DNA of 64,000 nt from Lepisosteus oculatus (taxonomy: Eukaryota > Chordata > Actinopteri > Semionotiformes > Lepisosteidae), in assembly GCF_040954835.1 (NCBI RefSeq), contig NC_090723.1:10001-74000 (forward strand), in the 5' to 3' direction. Under the pieces are notes generated by a model, which was not told the DNA's origin, did not search any database, and was given only the letters and a program-made list of their open reading frames with translations. Below are positions 34,385 through 46,389 of this stretch, piece after piece. The position numbers were made by a program, and so were the translations under genes. Every line of letters starts with the position of its first letter. The first letter of the stretch is position 1.

Positions 34385-34560
34385 AAAGAAGAAAGAAAAC
34401 ACATTTCAACTGTGAAGCCTTCTTTTTGTTTCCAATTGATTTTGGCTTTTTTTTTTGCTTGGAAAACTGGTTTTACTCAAGTTTCTTGTGGAGGTGCCAG
34501 CCCAGCTTAAGGTGTAAAAAATCACTGCTCCTGTGTTCATTCAGCATTTATAAAGTGGTG
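34385..34560 (+). promoter_or_regulatory. Rightward promoter-like unit Q3, worn
   Basis: CAACTG at 34407-34412, GTGGAGGTGCCAGCCCAGC, an AT box TAAAAAA near 34515, and CTCCTGTGTTCATTCAG. The TATA box and donor are weaker than in Q1 and Q2. Confidence 0.4.
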
Positions 34561-34874
34561 ACATCTGGCTGTTTTTGGGACAAGCCTCTTTGTCAAGTGC
34601 TGTTTTTCTCTAGTTGACTTTTTTAATGAGTGGGGGCTCTTAGATTCGTTCACTTGGCTGGTTCTAGTAAACTGACTGGAGTGCCTGTTCCTGATGGAAA
34701 GGTCAGGATACTGTGAGCTGGGTAGGTACACTGTAGCAGTGTCCATTTTCCTTCATGTGGAATCCTTCTGTTAAGCTATGACACTTTCCACCTGCCCACC
34801 AAAGTGAGGGTTTCTCAGTTTATTGAAAATAACTTTTCCTGAATCTTGGGAAACAATTCCAGTGGCTCTTAACT

Positions 34875-35065
34875 CTAGAGAAGTGGTTCCCAATCCTGTT
34901 CCTGTTGACCTTGTTTCAGCTCAGCCCTTAGTTACACAATCAAACCCTTCATTGACTTTGGTTTGTTCCCTGTTCTTACTCATGTTGGAGATTTAAAGTA
35001 ATATATTGTAAGTTAAATAAAGTCCCAAAGGTGCGCAGGTCACCAAGACTTGGAACTACTGCTAT
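34875..35065. mobile_element. Small palindromic repeat, possible MITE
   Basis: Left end AGTGGTTCCCAATCCTG and right end CCAAGACTTGGAACTACTG are imperfect inverted copies; the interior TTAGTTACACAATCAAACCC is typical of small nonautonomous vertebrate repeats. Target duplication not resolved. Confidence 0.5.
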
Positions 35066-35079
35066 AGAGCATAGATACC

Positions 35080-38000
35080 CCGTCTTGGCCCGACAAACTT
35101 ACTCTTCAGGTTTTCCATGTTTTTTTAAAGAATTGGCACCTAATGAGCAGTGTTAACCAGAGCTGCTGTCCTTGTCCTTCATTTCCCAGCTGGAATGAAC
35201 CAGGGTTTGGGAAGGAGGACCCGTGGACCCCTGTGAAGTGTGATCCTGAGAACAGGAGGTGCTGTACTCCTGCCATTGTGGGAGTCCCAAACAGTGCTTA
35301 GCCACATCACGGAGGCAGACGCCTTGGGTTCTTTCAATAAAGGGCTGGGTAATATGCTTATGTGATTACACAAAAGCTATATAACCAAAATAACTTATTT
35401 GTAATTTTCCTTAATTGAACAACCATAAAATACAGATATAGGTGTACCTCTACCCTTGAGAAGGATAGACTATGGCTTTGACTACTAAACTTCAAATGGC
35501 CTATCAATAGTATCCCTTTTCCTTACCTCATGTACAGCATCAAACCCTGGGAGGTGGTTCATCTTCAGTGCTTCTGTCATTTTTGCAAAACGTGATGCAG
35601 AGCTTTCTTCCTGGTGCACACTGTTCTTTAGTAACACTTGCATCTCGTGTAGAGCATGGAAAAGGTGAGTAAATGTACTAGTTTCCCTGAATCACAGATT
35701 CAACTGCACAGGTTATAACTGTGTAATACTGTTTACAACACATACTAGTTTATGCCAAGTTTTGAACTATAATGGCATTTTAAGTGATTGATTCATCAAT
35801 GGTGTAGTTTTTTAATCTGTTACTATTGTCTTTTTTTCCATAGGCAAGTGTACTATTCTAGGTTTATAAAAGTTATAAATCTTACCATCTTACTTGAGTG
35901 CAACATGTAACACTGCAAGTGTTAATCCAAGGGCTCAGTACTGCAATTAAACCGGGGGGGAAGTGGAGGTGAACGCTGGACACATTCCTACTGGAATAGT
36001 GCTCTATAGGCAATATTAAAATTATCTTCCGGTTTTAAGGCTCAGCAGTGGAAACCAATCTATTGTTCACTTTGCAATTAACTCTTTCTTGTTCCTTTAC
36101 AACCAAAAAACGTGGACAGCTTCCTCCTCAAGCACTTACTAGTTTAAAACATGATTTTTTTAGCTGCTGTGGTACTAGTAATACATACCTACTACCTGCA
36201 ACTACAACCAGCATGTGGTGGCAGTGCCAGATGAGATTAAGTGTCAAGTAGAAGTTCACACCCATGTCTTTCCAGGATATAATCTGGAGTTTAACTGTCT
36301 GCCTATGCTGAAACAAGCCATCAGTCCTTTAAAATGGTAACTATCATTGGTTAAATGTTTGTTTTGTTTATATAGTTAACTGACTGTTTTAGAAATGAAG
36401 CTTTTCCATTGCCTTTCCAGTCTGACCTTAGCAGAATCTCACTACTCTTTACAAAATCCACAAGGTGGCCAAGATCAATATTGTCTTCTGGATCTGTAGC
36501 AGCTTCACATGTGCACCTCAATGAAGGCTGACATCAGTAAGGAGGAATTGAGACCCAGTTTAATTACTGCAGTTTAATTTAGATCTCCTGTACCTATTGG
36601 GTGGAAGAAAAGTGATTTGTTTTGTGGAAGTGATTTCAAAAGCTAGGGCAAAGCCCACAGAGCTCAACCAATCGTTGACAATGTGGCAACTGCTTTACCT
36701 CAAATGTTTGTCTTCAGAGTACAAAAAAAGTATGAGAAAGCAGTTGGGGGAAAAAATACTCAACTCCACTTACATATTAAAATGTACCTTCTTCCACTGT
36801 TCTCTTTTGCCCAGTCCCACACAACCTTCCTTAAAATACAGGAGAAATGGTTTTGCTCAGAATGTTCATGACTAGACTAACCTATCAAGTTTAAGTTGTT
36901 TTCTGATAGTGGTAGGTTTTGCACCATGAAATTTGAAAATGCTAGATGTAAGTAGGTTACCTTTTTTCAGAGAGAAGTAATGTATTTATACATATTGTGA
37001 ATTTTAAACATACAATTAAAGAGTGTGTTTGCATTAAAGCTTAATTAAAAATATTATGTGCGATAGCTTATGTAAAAAGAAAACAAAATATACAAAAGTG
37101 GATGACTGTAAAAATTAAGGTACAACAGAGTTCCTCACGTATTCAAGCCTGGGTTCAATTTTAACTTGGCAATATCACTCTACACTGCATCTCCTGTTCC
37201 AGTTTGCTTTCTCCAGGCCTTCACTCTGCACTACAGCTCCCAGTTCCAAACCTGCACTCCAGTCTGCACTGTGGTTCCTGGCCTTCGCCCTGGAGCTCTG
37301 GCCTATTTTCTGCTGGTTCTCTTGCCTGAGTTTCCAATCTACGTTGGGAGGCAGCCTTCATCCTCTAGGACCCCAGGGCTCCTCTAGTGCAGGCACATTT
37401 CATTCTTACGTCAATGTAAACCATCCAATAAAATTAGCAGGTCTCAACCAACAGACTCACAAGTAAACCAGAATAAACAGTGGAAGAAGAGTATTGAGTG
37501 AGGTATCATGATCCTCACTGCCTACTCAACCATAAGACAAATCTCTTAATGAGCACTAGGACTGGCTAAAGAAATTACTGTTGTTAATAAGGTCCAAATT
37601 ATAATTGCTAGACTTGGACTATGCAGAAACTGATTTAAAAAAATTGAAGTGATTGTCCAAAATTTGAGGTTCCAGAGGCTTCACTTCTGCTCAAAGTGAC
37701 TGGGGTGAGACTTTACTGAGAACCCTGGGCAGTAGCTGTGGTTTTAGAGCAAAGCCATGAAAATACAGCTGGATGCTTCATTCACACATCCTGCTATACC
37801 ATGGTAAAACCAGAAGGCATTAGCTCATGCTTAAGGATCTATAACTAGTAAGATGACAGAATATTGTAGGACATTTTTGCCTTGTTGTTTGAAGGTAATG
37901 CAGTAAAATTCCTGTGAAATCTGTAACAAACACTCCCAGTTTATCTGGTGTTTATCCACCCCTCAACTCTTCCTTCTCCTCAGCCTTGATTCCCTAGACA

Positions 38001-38110
38001 TGTTTAAAACCAATAAACATGCTACCACTGTAGGTGGTACTCAGTCTTAAGGTGTGTTATACAAGGTTACAAGAACAATTGTTTACAAGTCCAATTGAAT
38101 TATCAAGAGT
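35080..38110. other. Interval without a supported gene
   Basis: T/G-rich on the plus strand. One exon-like stretch: a pyrimidine-rich acceptor CCTTCATTTCCCAG ends near 35186, followed by about 110 open bases to a stop near 35305, with AATAAAGG near 35337. No domain is recognisable there. Nothing else stands out. Confidence 0.35.
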
Positions 38111-38113
38111 GTG

Positions 38114-38459
38114 AAAGTTAGATAAGAGTTTTAACTGCAGTTTTGTCTTTAAACTTGAGGGTATCATTTCTGGAACAGAAGGTACTATGCTCACTGACCT
38201 CCTGGGACCATCAGGACTACACACCAGTGGGAAAGCATTTTGGCACAAACAGGCATTCAAAGGGTCTGAAAAAAGGCATCATAGTATTTCCAAGAGTAAC
38301 TTGGATAATCACCATCATGGCCTGCCTGCACCACCCAAAAAGACAATTTTTCCTGTTCAAACAAGTTTGCCTACTTGTGCCACTGTAAAATCCTGGGAAG
38401 GTTATTCCGAAAGGAGCAGCTCTCCCCCTGTACTGTTCTACTTAGTTCTGCAGGACTGA
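38114..38459 (+). CDS. Unidentified open frame, possible terminal exon
   Basis: A frame stays open for about 115 codons up to the stop at 38457-38459; the first in-frame ATG is at 38187, giving 90 residues. A possible acceptor (TTTTAACTGCAG) ends at 38140, so it could be a last exon and not a whole gene. The product is polar, with a His-rich stretch (NHHHG) and no membrane segment or known motif. AATAAA follows 17 bases after the stop. I do not recognise the protein. A chance frame is quite possible, since an overlapping frame is open too. Confidence 0.3.
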
Positions 38460-38475
38460 GGCTACAAATCAGCAC

Positions 38476-38481
38476 AATAAA
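38476..38481 (+). promoter_or_regulatory. Poly(A) signal
   Basis: AATAAA, followed 17 to 40 bases later by GT-rich sequence (GGCTGTGCCTTCTTGTTTC). This is a plausible 3' end for a rightward transcript. Confidence 0.45.
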
Positions 38482-38726
38482 AACTCAGTCAAGACCTGGC
38501 TGTGCCTTCTTGTTTCATTAAAGATGGACACAAGTAGGCAGGTTTCACATGCAAAAGAGCACAACCAATGAACAAAGTTCTGGACTTTAAATCATGCACT
38601 ATGTACAACCAGAATTAGTCCTGAAGTGTGTAGAAGAACAATAAAAAAATAAATATGACACTGAGGACAGTAATGGAACAGCACAATCGTGTTCTTCAGG
38701 AGAACCTCAGATGGCTTTAGATAGAT

Positions 38727-39388
38727 AGATACTTTATTGATCCCGTGAGGGAAATTGCAGTGCAACAGCAGCTTAACACAGACAACACAGCCACAGTGTA
38801 ACGAATTACATAATAATAGTACAATACATACAATACAAGAGTTACTCACAGTCCGGACACAGAAAGAACAAACTAGAACAGAACAGTACACAGAAAAATC
38901 GTATCACACATATGAATATAAATATAGATGAAATGCACAGGTCCCTGGCATATATTGCACAAAAAACGGTTGTAAACGGGGAAAAAGAAAGAGAACAGAT
39001 CACTGTCAATGTTGCCTCTGCCCAGACGCAAGGTGGATGTGTTGTACAGTCTTATGGCAGAAGGCAAGAACGACCTCCTGTAGCACTCCCTGTCGCACCG
39101 TGGATGAATCAGTCTATTGCTGAACGTGCTCTTCATTTCTGCAAGCCTGTCATAGAGGGGATGGGAGAAGTTGTCCATGATGGCCTCCATTTTGGACATC
39201 ATTCTCCTCTCAGCCACTACCTCCAAGGGGTCCAGGTCAGACCCAATGACAGAGCTTGCTCTTCTGATGAGCTTGTTCAGCCTTTTAGAATCCACTGCTC
39301 TAATCCCAGAGCCCCAGCACACCACTGCGTAGAAAATGGCACTCGCTACCACCGACTGATAGAACATATGTAGCATCTTACTACACAT
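38727..39388 (-). pseudogene. LINE 3' end: RT C-terminal region and 3' UTR
   Basis: The minus-strand frame 39388 to about 39020 contains FYQSVVASAIFYAVVCWGSG, LNKLIRRASSVIG and SNRLIHPRCDRE, the conserved C-terminal end of fish LINE ORF2 proteins. The 3' UTR ends in GGGATCAATAAAGTATC (reverse complement) followed by an ATCT microsatellite, the usual tail of this group. It is 5' truncated, as LINE copies generally are. The clade is likely L2/CR1/Rex1-like; I cannot decide further. Confidence 0.85.
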
Positions 39389-39389
39389 A

Positions 39390-41090
39390 ATTCAGAAATG
39401 TATGTACTTGAAAAATAATTGGTACTGTTTCATCACCAACTTACAAATCCTTTTTGCAATCAATTTCAGTGCGTCTCTTATACCAGCCACACGAGACAAT
39501 GAATCACTAAGTGGATGTTAAAGTTTAATTTATCCCATATTCCTTCTTCCTTATATTTTTCCACTTTTTGCACAAATTCAGGTAATTATCTTTTCTTGAA
39601 TTTCCTGGAAACTAGTTAAAGAGATCAAAAGCTCTTGGGATCCTAAGAGGTGACCACTGCATTTAAACTTGAAAGTTTTTAATACCATAAACCGATATTG
39701 CACTAACCGGGAGCATTTCCAAATCCTACATGAAAAACAGACAGCTCTCCTCTTTCCAACACAAGCACAAGTCTGTTACAGATGGCTGCATTAGACTGTT
39801 TCCCACACATCAAATGCACTCTGTGCAGAAAATTAAATTGCTTAAGTTGATGATGTACAGAAATAGACACTGTGTACAGTACATCTTTCCAGACCCTATT
39901 CCGCTGTTCAGCCAGATCCTTCTCCCAGATAAACTCAATCGCATGACATGCTGATGTTCCAGAGATCCTGTTAATTCAATATAGTTGACAGGCTACATGT
40001 GTATAAGTTTTAAGTACACCTGTGAGCTTCTCCTCGATTCTGACGCTTTTAAAGTGTGAAGAGTGTTTTAAGAGCTGCACTGTGAGCTGCAAATCAGTTT
40101 TTGTTTGATTACATTTTTCATCAAATACACTCTGCTGAAAATTAAATTGCAGACGCTTATGATGAGCAGAAATAGACACTTTGTAATTCAACATAGTTAA
40201 CGGGCTACATGTTTATAAGTTTTAAAGATCCCCGTAAGCTTCTCCTCAATTCTAACAATTAGGTGAAGAGTATTTTTACAAACTAAAGTCCAGCTCATAG
40301 TTAGTCTTGAAAAAAATCTAGGAGCGTTACTTGGAGACTAAACAATTATATGAATATTTGTGGATATAATAAATTAAGATCTCTGTTGCAAGATGACAAT
40401 ATCCTTGCTGTTACAGTATATTGGAATTCCTCATTTGTAAAATGGGTTGATTGGAAAAGCAAATGTGTAACTAATAAGGTTAAGGAGGTTTCATACAAAA
40501 TAATTAATCATACTTACCCAGTTGAGACCCTTGTTGTCCAGCGATTTAAAATTGAGATAAGTGATAAATGTGTTTTATTGTGACATTAGTAACTTTTCTA
40601 TATTTATTTTGGTTATGTCCCATGGTAAAACCTTTCTGGACTAAGTTGCAAATTATATTAAAAAATAGACCAATATTTATATTTGCTTTGAAGAAATAGA
40701 TGGCATGTTCAATCTCAGCCCCATCGAAAACGATACAAAAATATCGTTTGTAACTTTATTAGAATGGCACATTATCATGTACACAAAATGAAATAGTCTG
40801 GGAAAAATCCTATGTTTGAGCATTTTAATATGGATGTAAAGGAGAATCTGCAGACTGTTTAAAATTGTAAAAATATGAAAGCGGTGCAGATTTCAATTTG
40901 TTTCACCTTTTTATAATTTGTATTTATTTTATAATATGTACCCCTGTGATGCTTTTGTCTTGAAATGTTATCTGTACTCTTGTTTGTATTGTGTTCGATA
41001 ATGCTTACATATTTTTTAAAATGAACTATTAATAAATAAAATTTAAGAACTAAAAACTATTAAACTTACATTCTGTTAACGGTATTTTCA
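39390..41090. other. Gene-free interval
   Basis: AT-rich. A short internal repeat: TGCTGAAAATTAAATTGCAG... with AGAAATAGACACTTTGTA at 40130-40190 resembles 39825-39885. No gene supported. Confidence 0.45.
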
Positions 41091-41275
41091 ATTTAAAAAG
41101 TTTTGAAGGTGAAATTTTGCTTAATGGCCACAAGGTGGCGCCATTGCACTATTTCTGTAAGAATCAAAATGTATTTTTCCAGTTTAATTCCACGGATCGG
41201 CCAACAGAGGGGGCACTTCTCCTACTGCTTCTATTGAATTCATTATAATTGCTTTCACTTATATCGCGCTTTTCT
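41090..41275. repeat. Duplicated block, copy 1 (partner 51530-51690)
   Basis: Shares AATTTTGCTNAATG, GGCGCCATTG, CAGTTTAATTCCACGGA and CGGCCAACAGAGGGG with 51530-51690. A shorter worn copy lies at 62185-62225. Confidence 0.7.
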
Positions 41276-41719
41276 TTACGGGAAGATGTGATGAATTATG
41301 GAAAATGAAGCCTGTGCACTGTGGATTTGAAAACTATTTTAAGTTTCATGATGGATGAATTATGAGAAAATGTTACATTGTCTGGTGGTATTTGCAATAT
41401 TCTCAAAATATACAACAGAGCGACATTTTAATCTCACACAACAAATATTAGAAGATCCTTCTTTTATACCTAAAAGCTTTCAGATGTTGAACAATTAAAA
41501 TATTGCTTGCAGGAATCCAATTACTGTTATGAACTTTTTACAAGCTAATTGTCTGATTTAATTTTAATCTTATGATATTATGCATAATGGTAATGTACCA
41601 TTGTTGTATTTTATTATTGTCATGTATGTTTTATGTTTAAGGTTTTGATGAAAACAACAAATTAGCTTCAGGACACTAAAGATGAATTAAATTATAAAGT
41701 AGATAATTAAATCATAGTA

Positions 41720-41870
41720 TTGCAACCATATTTACTGGCAACCACACTGTCTAATTTTGGTGCTGCTCTTAATCTTGTCAGTTGGGTTGCTGATTTCCTT
41801 ACAGACAGAACTCAGGGCCTAAGAGTCAACCATACTTCGTCTCAAGCTGCATTCTTGCACAAATGCTTCC
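41720..41870 (+). pseudogene. Short LINE RT fragment
   Basis: The plus frame shows LVSWVADFLTDRTQGLRVN, the segment that precedes the RT active site in jockey/CR1/L2-type LINEs (W..DFLT.R.Q.VRV). Only about 50 codons remain. Confidence 0.65.
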
Positions 41871-42309
41871 CGAGGATCTATATTATCTTCCTTTCTCTTT
41901 GTTCAGTATACAATTTGTACGTTATTACCAGTCAAGTAAGACACATTTGCAGACAACTGTTATTAGTTTCTTGCAGGCAGATGTGTAGGGTCATGGGCCA
42001 ACTAGAGAAGATTTTGCCACCTGGTGCAAACAAAACTACTCCAAGTAAGTTCACTGTCAGCTCAGCTCAGCTCTGGGCATCAGTGTGGTGGACTGTGCTG
42101 TAAGAGTGCCTTCACTGTCAGGCCCCACTCGGATCAAGAGAACACAGCAGCACAGGGACACACTGACACAGCCCAGCCAGCTGCATGACCTGCACCAGGC
42201 GTAGATGGACTCCAAACAGCCACGAATGCCAAAGAGCCCTAAAGACAAACTTCAAACAAAATAAACTACATTTCAAAACTCAAAGAAGGCTCCACAGCCA
42301 AAACATTGT

Positions 42310-42985
42310 TTTCTTTCGTCTCTTTATAGCAGGGAATAAACCCATTACTTGATCCCTTACATTTCAAAACGCTCTGTATCAAACCAACAAATCGTTCATA
42401 AATTTAAACCATGTTTTTGAGAAACTAGCCTTAAAATCAAAATGACTACATTCATATGAAACACACTCAGAAACAATATCAAATGGTTTGATACAGAGTG
42501 CAGAAACAACTGAAGAGAACTACCAGAACTAAAACAACACCACACCACTCTGAACTGCGCCTCAGATACTGTGAGATGGTTGGACACTACATGCACACCC
42601 TAAAGAAGATAAGCACATACACAAACAGACAACTCTCAGACCATGAAAGAACTGTGGCCAAGACACAGTCAACAACACCTGACCCAACTGCAGCTCAGAC
42701 CTGCAGCAAAGCCTGCTCAAACTCCTCAACCTTGTCCTGACGGCCGGCTGTTTCCCTGAGGCCGGGAATCAAGGACTGATCACGCCTGTCTGTAAGAATG
42801 GAGACAGACTCGACCCCAACAGGTACCGAGGCTTCAGTGTGAACAGTAATCTGGGGAAGGAACTCTGTCGTATCTTGAATATCTGATAACTGGCCCTCCT
42901 TACTGAGCACAATGTCCTGCATTAGAGTCCGACTGGCTTCCTACCAAACCGCCACACATCCCATAACATTCACACCTGGGCTCCG
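42310..42985 (+). pseudogene. LINE ORF2 relic, left duplicate: RT N-terminal part
   Basis: Nearly identical to 52083-52709. The frame includes CSKACSNSS-type worn sequence and, in another frame, LLKLLNLVLTAGCFPEAG and LITPVCKNGDRLDPNRYRGF, an N-terminal RT segment. Then it runs to LTEHNVL and GFLPNRHTS. Stops and a frameshift break it. The palm region with the catalytic YADD is missing; the 69-base array takes its place. Confidence 0.75.
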
Positions 42986-43396
42986 ATGGCCCATCTGGAC
43001 CCAGAACAGCAGAGCCTGGCACCGCTGGAGCAGCACTGTCACACCTGGGCACTGCCAGCCCATCTGGACCCAGAACAGCAGAGCCTGGCACTGCCACACC
43101 TGGGCACTGCCAGCCCATCTGGACCCAGAACAGCAGAGCCTGGCACTGCTGGAGAAGGACTGTCACACCTGGGCACTGCCAGTCAATCTGGACCCAGAAC
43201 AGCAGAGCCTGGCACTACTGGAGCAGGACTGTCACACCTGGGCACTGCCAGCCCATCTGGACCCAGAACAGCCTGGCACTGCTGGAGCAGGACTGTCATA
43301 CCTGGGTACTGCCAGCCCATCTGGACCCAGAACAGCAGAGCCTGGCACTGCTGGAGCAGGACTGTCAGACCTGGACACTGATAGCCCTTCTGCGTG
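42986..43396 (+). repeat. 69-base minisatellite inside LINE RT, left array
   Basis: About six units, some with internal deletions, each encoding variants of a 23-residue repeat built on LDPEQQSLALLEQDC and TWALP. Because 69 is divisible by three, units keep frame unless deleted. Here deletions shift frame twice. Confidence 0.85.
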
Positions 43397-43496
43397 AGAC
43401 CAGAGTCATTGGTTCCCAGAACAGATCCAGATCTCAGGAAAACAGTTACAACTTCACAGTGAACAACAACGCTTTGAAACACATACTTCTAACAGA

Positions 43497-44095
43497 CAAT
43501 CAGTTCATCTGGGAGTTTTCCTGGCAGTGAAGTCACTGAAGGAGAAGGCACACAGGGCTTTCCATGGCAGTAAAAAGAGGCTCTACAACATCAGTCCCCC
43601 AAATACAATTGGCTCTGAATATTCAAAAGTGCAATCGAACCCTTTACCCTATACTGCAGTGAAGTGTGGGATCCCCTCAGTGAGCAAGATTACACTAAAT
43701 GGGACAAACAGCCTGTAGATACTCCATCCAAAAGAGTAAAAACATCCTCCAAACTGGAATGCTACAGAATCCTAAACAGACGATCCACACAATAAACACT
43801 AGCTGGATATTTGACCAGGCTAAGAAACAGCAAAGAGATACAGACCCTGTCAAGTACAGGTTCAGAGACACAATCAGGCCAGAGCAACTGGCTGACAAAG
43901 ACCCGAATGTCCAGAGAGGACAGGCTGTGCTCCCATTGCCGAAAGAAAAAAAGGAAAGAGAGATACACTTTCTGCCGCACGGTGAGAAATATTCTGGAAC
44001 AAGACGAACATTATTCACCAATAAAACAGATCATATCGCAAACCTGTCAGAATCAGAACAATGTCGAGTCCTGCTGGGAGAGAAATAATACAGTG
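43497..44095 (+). pseudogene. LINE ORF2 C-terminal relic, left duplicate
   Basis: Contains worn KALREKA-type sequence (KSLKEKAHRAFHGSKKRLYN), then CSHCRKKKRKE and EIHFLPHGEKYSGTRR, matching the CSHC...E..HFLLHC C-terminal zinc-binding region of these LINEs, and finally CRVLLGEK. Spread over at least three frames. Confidence 0.8.
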
Positions 44096-45290
44096 TGTGA
44101 TCTCCTGTCCCAGCCTGAGGAACAGTGAGCCTGTCTCTCAATAATAATAATAATACAGTGTGTGATCTCCTGTCCCCAGCCTGAGGAACAGACAGTGAGC
44201 CTGTCTCTCAATAATAATAATACAGTGTGTGATCTCCTGTCCCCAGCCTGAGGAACAGTGAGCCTGTCTCTCAATAATAATAATAATCCAATGTGTGATC
44301 TCCTGTCCCAGCCTGAGGAACAGTGAGCCTGTCTCTCAATAATAATAATACAGTGTGTGATCTCCTGTCTCAGCCTGAGGAACAGACAGTGAGCCTGTCT
44401 CTCAATAATAATAATAATACAGTGTGTGATCTCCTGTCCCAGCCTGAGGAACAGACAGTGAGCCTGTCTCTCAATAATAATAATACAGTGCGTGATCTCC
44501 TGTCCCAGCCTGAGGAACAGACAGTGAGCCTGTCTCTCAATAATAATAATACAGTGTGTGATCTCCTGTCCCAGCCTGAGGAACAGACAGTGAGCCTGTC
44601 TCTCAATAATAATAATACAGTGTGTGATCTCCTGTCTCAGCCTGAGGAACAGACAGTGAGCCTGTCTCTCAATAATAATAATAATACAGTGTGTGATCTC
44701 CTGTCCCAGCCTGAGGAACAGACAGTGAGCCTGTCTCTCAATAATAATAATACAGTGTGTGATCTCCTGTCCCAGCCTGAGGAACAGACAGTGAGCCTGT
44801 CTCAATAATAATAATACAGTGTGTGATCTCCTGTCCCAGCCTAAGGAACAGTGAGCCTGTCTCTCACTAATAATAATACAGTGTGTGATCTCCTGTCCCA
44901 GCCTGAGGAACAGACAGTGAGCCTGTCTCTCACTAATAATAATACAGTGTGTGATCTCCTGTCCCAGCCTGAGGAACAGACAGTGAGCCTGTCTCTCACT
45001 AATAATAATACAGTGTGTGATCTCCTGTCCCAGCCTGAGGAACAGACAGTGAGCCTGTCTCTCACTAATAATAATACAGTGTGTGATCTCCTGTCCCAGC
45101 CTGAGGAACAGACAGTGAGCCTGTCTCTCAATAATAATAATCCAGTGTGTGATCTACTGTCCCAGCCTGAGGAACAGAGAGTGAGCCCGTCTCTCAATAA
45201 TAATACAGTGTGTGATCTCCTGTCCCAGCCTGAGGAACAGTGAGTCTGTCTCTCAATAATAATAATACAGTGTGTGATCTCAACAGATGA
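44085..45290. repeat. About 66-base minisatellite at the LINE C-terminus
   Basis: About 18-19 units of CAGTGTGTGATCTCCTGTCC, CAGCCTGAGGAACAG and AGCCTGTCTCTC joined by (AAT)2-5. Unit length varies with the AAT count and with loss of ACAGAC. It begins exactly where the LINE frame ends (LLGEK). The long frames on both strands are products of the repeat. Confidence 0.9.
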
Positions 45291-46014
45291 CTCTTGGGCA
45301 TGTGCCTGTGTGTTGTTAGTTTGTGTGCTTTTCTATATATTGCCTGCTGCCGTGAAACACATCCACCTCGGGGATAATGAAGACTCCCTCTCTCAAGAAA
45401 ACACAACGCATCTGAAAATGACTTTTCTACAAATGTTTTCACTCCTCTGGTGTCAAAGTACGGCATCTGCAGGAAGGGGCGACTTGTCCATCCATCGTCC
45501 AGCAGGCCCACTCTACAGCACATTAGACAGATGCCTGTGAAATCAGCACCTTCAGGCTGCTTTACAAATATATTATGTAATACAATGCGTATTTTTACGG
45601 TCACGTTAACTTGCACTGTTAGTGTGTGTTGTGAGTTCTGGTGTGAATGAAACATGGCTGCTGTGATCAAATAACATTCAGAGAAACTCCAGCTCTCAGT
45701 GTTTAAGAATATTAAACCTTTACTGACCACAGTGGTGTTGAAAGCGAAGCTCCACTAATGTCTGTCAGGAGCTCCTCAGAGCCTCAGCTGCAGAGACCGG
45801 CCTGGAGACGCCCATCCTTCTGACTTGAAACCTGACAGGTGATGAACAGGAAAGGTTTTTACTCGTGTGTCGGGACACCTGGAGTGACGGACTGGTTGGC
45901 ATTGCAGCCCTGGCTTTCTCCTCAACTGGGATACGATCAGGTGGGGATTTTGTTTTCCTGGGGGTTTAAGTGGTGCACCTTGACTTGCAAATTCGTTTTT
46001 ACTTTATGACAGTT
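45291..46014. other. Post-array interval, probably LINE 3' UTR then unique DNA
   Basis: 45291-45420 ends in CCTCGGGGATAATGAAGACT, similar in style to a LINE 3' end. No gene is seen in the remainder. Confidence 0.4.
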
Positions 46015-46385
46015 TTTTTTAGTTGTTTTAAAGAACTTACTGTTTTGATTAGATGCATCAGAGATTGTGACTCTGCTTTTAGCTTCCCATTCCTTCCAAA
46101 CAAAGGCTCTTCTGTTGTAGAGAACAGCACAGCATATCCAAAAAGCGAAGCGGGAGGGGACTGCAGTCCAGAGAAACCTTTAATTTTACAAAGAATGGAG
46201 GCAATTTCACACCTCTGGTTGTGCCAGAGGGTCCTCAGTGGAAGAGATACCAGGGTCCCCAGCACTGCTGTCACCTCTTCTGTACTCCTCCTATGCTAAC
46301 AACTGTGTATCTACTGCTGTGAAAGGAATCAAGTCTGCAGATGATCCCACCGGAATAAAAAAAAATCTGTAGAGGAAGGAGGTCA
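46015..46385. repeat. Segmental duplicate, copy 1 (partner 50147-50395)
   Basis: Shares GAACTTACTGTTTTGATTA, TTTAGCTTCCCATTCCTTCC, CACACCTCTGGTTGTGCCAG and ATGATCCCACC with 50147-50395, which lacks about 110 internal bases. The extra piece here (GACTGCAGTCCAGAGAAAC) also occurs at 53635-53660. Confidence 0.8.
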
Positions 46386-46389
46386 CTGT

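Noticed and set aside
41231-41275. Minus-strand LINE tail (AAAGCGCGATATAAGTG)
   Set aside because: The resemblance to the GGCGCTATATAAA tail is short and no coding part is adjacent.
44053-45243. Frames of 250, 161 and 130 codons over the AAT-containing array
   Set aside because: They arise from the roughly 66-base repeat and shift frame whenever the AAT count changes; the source is the end of a LINE.
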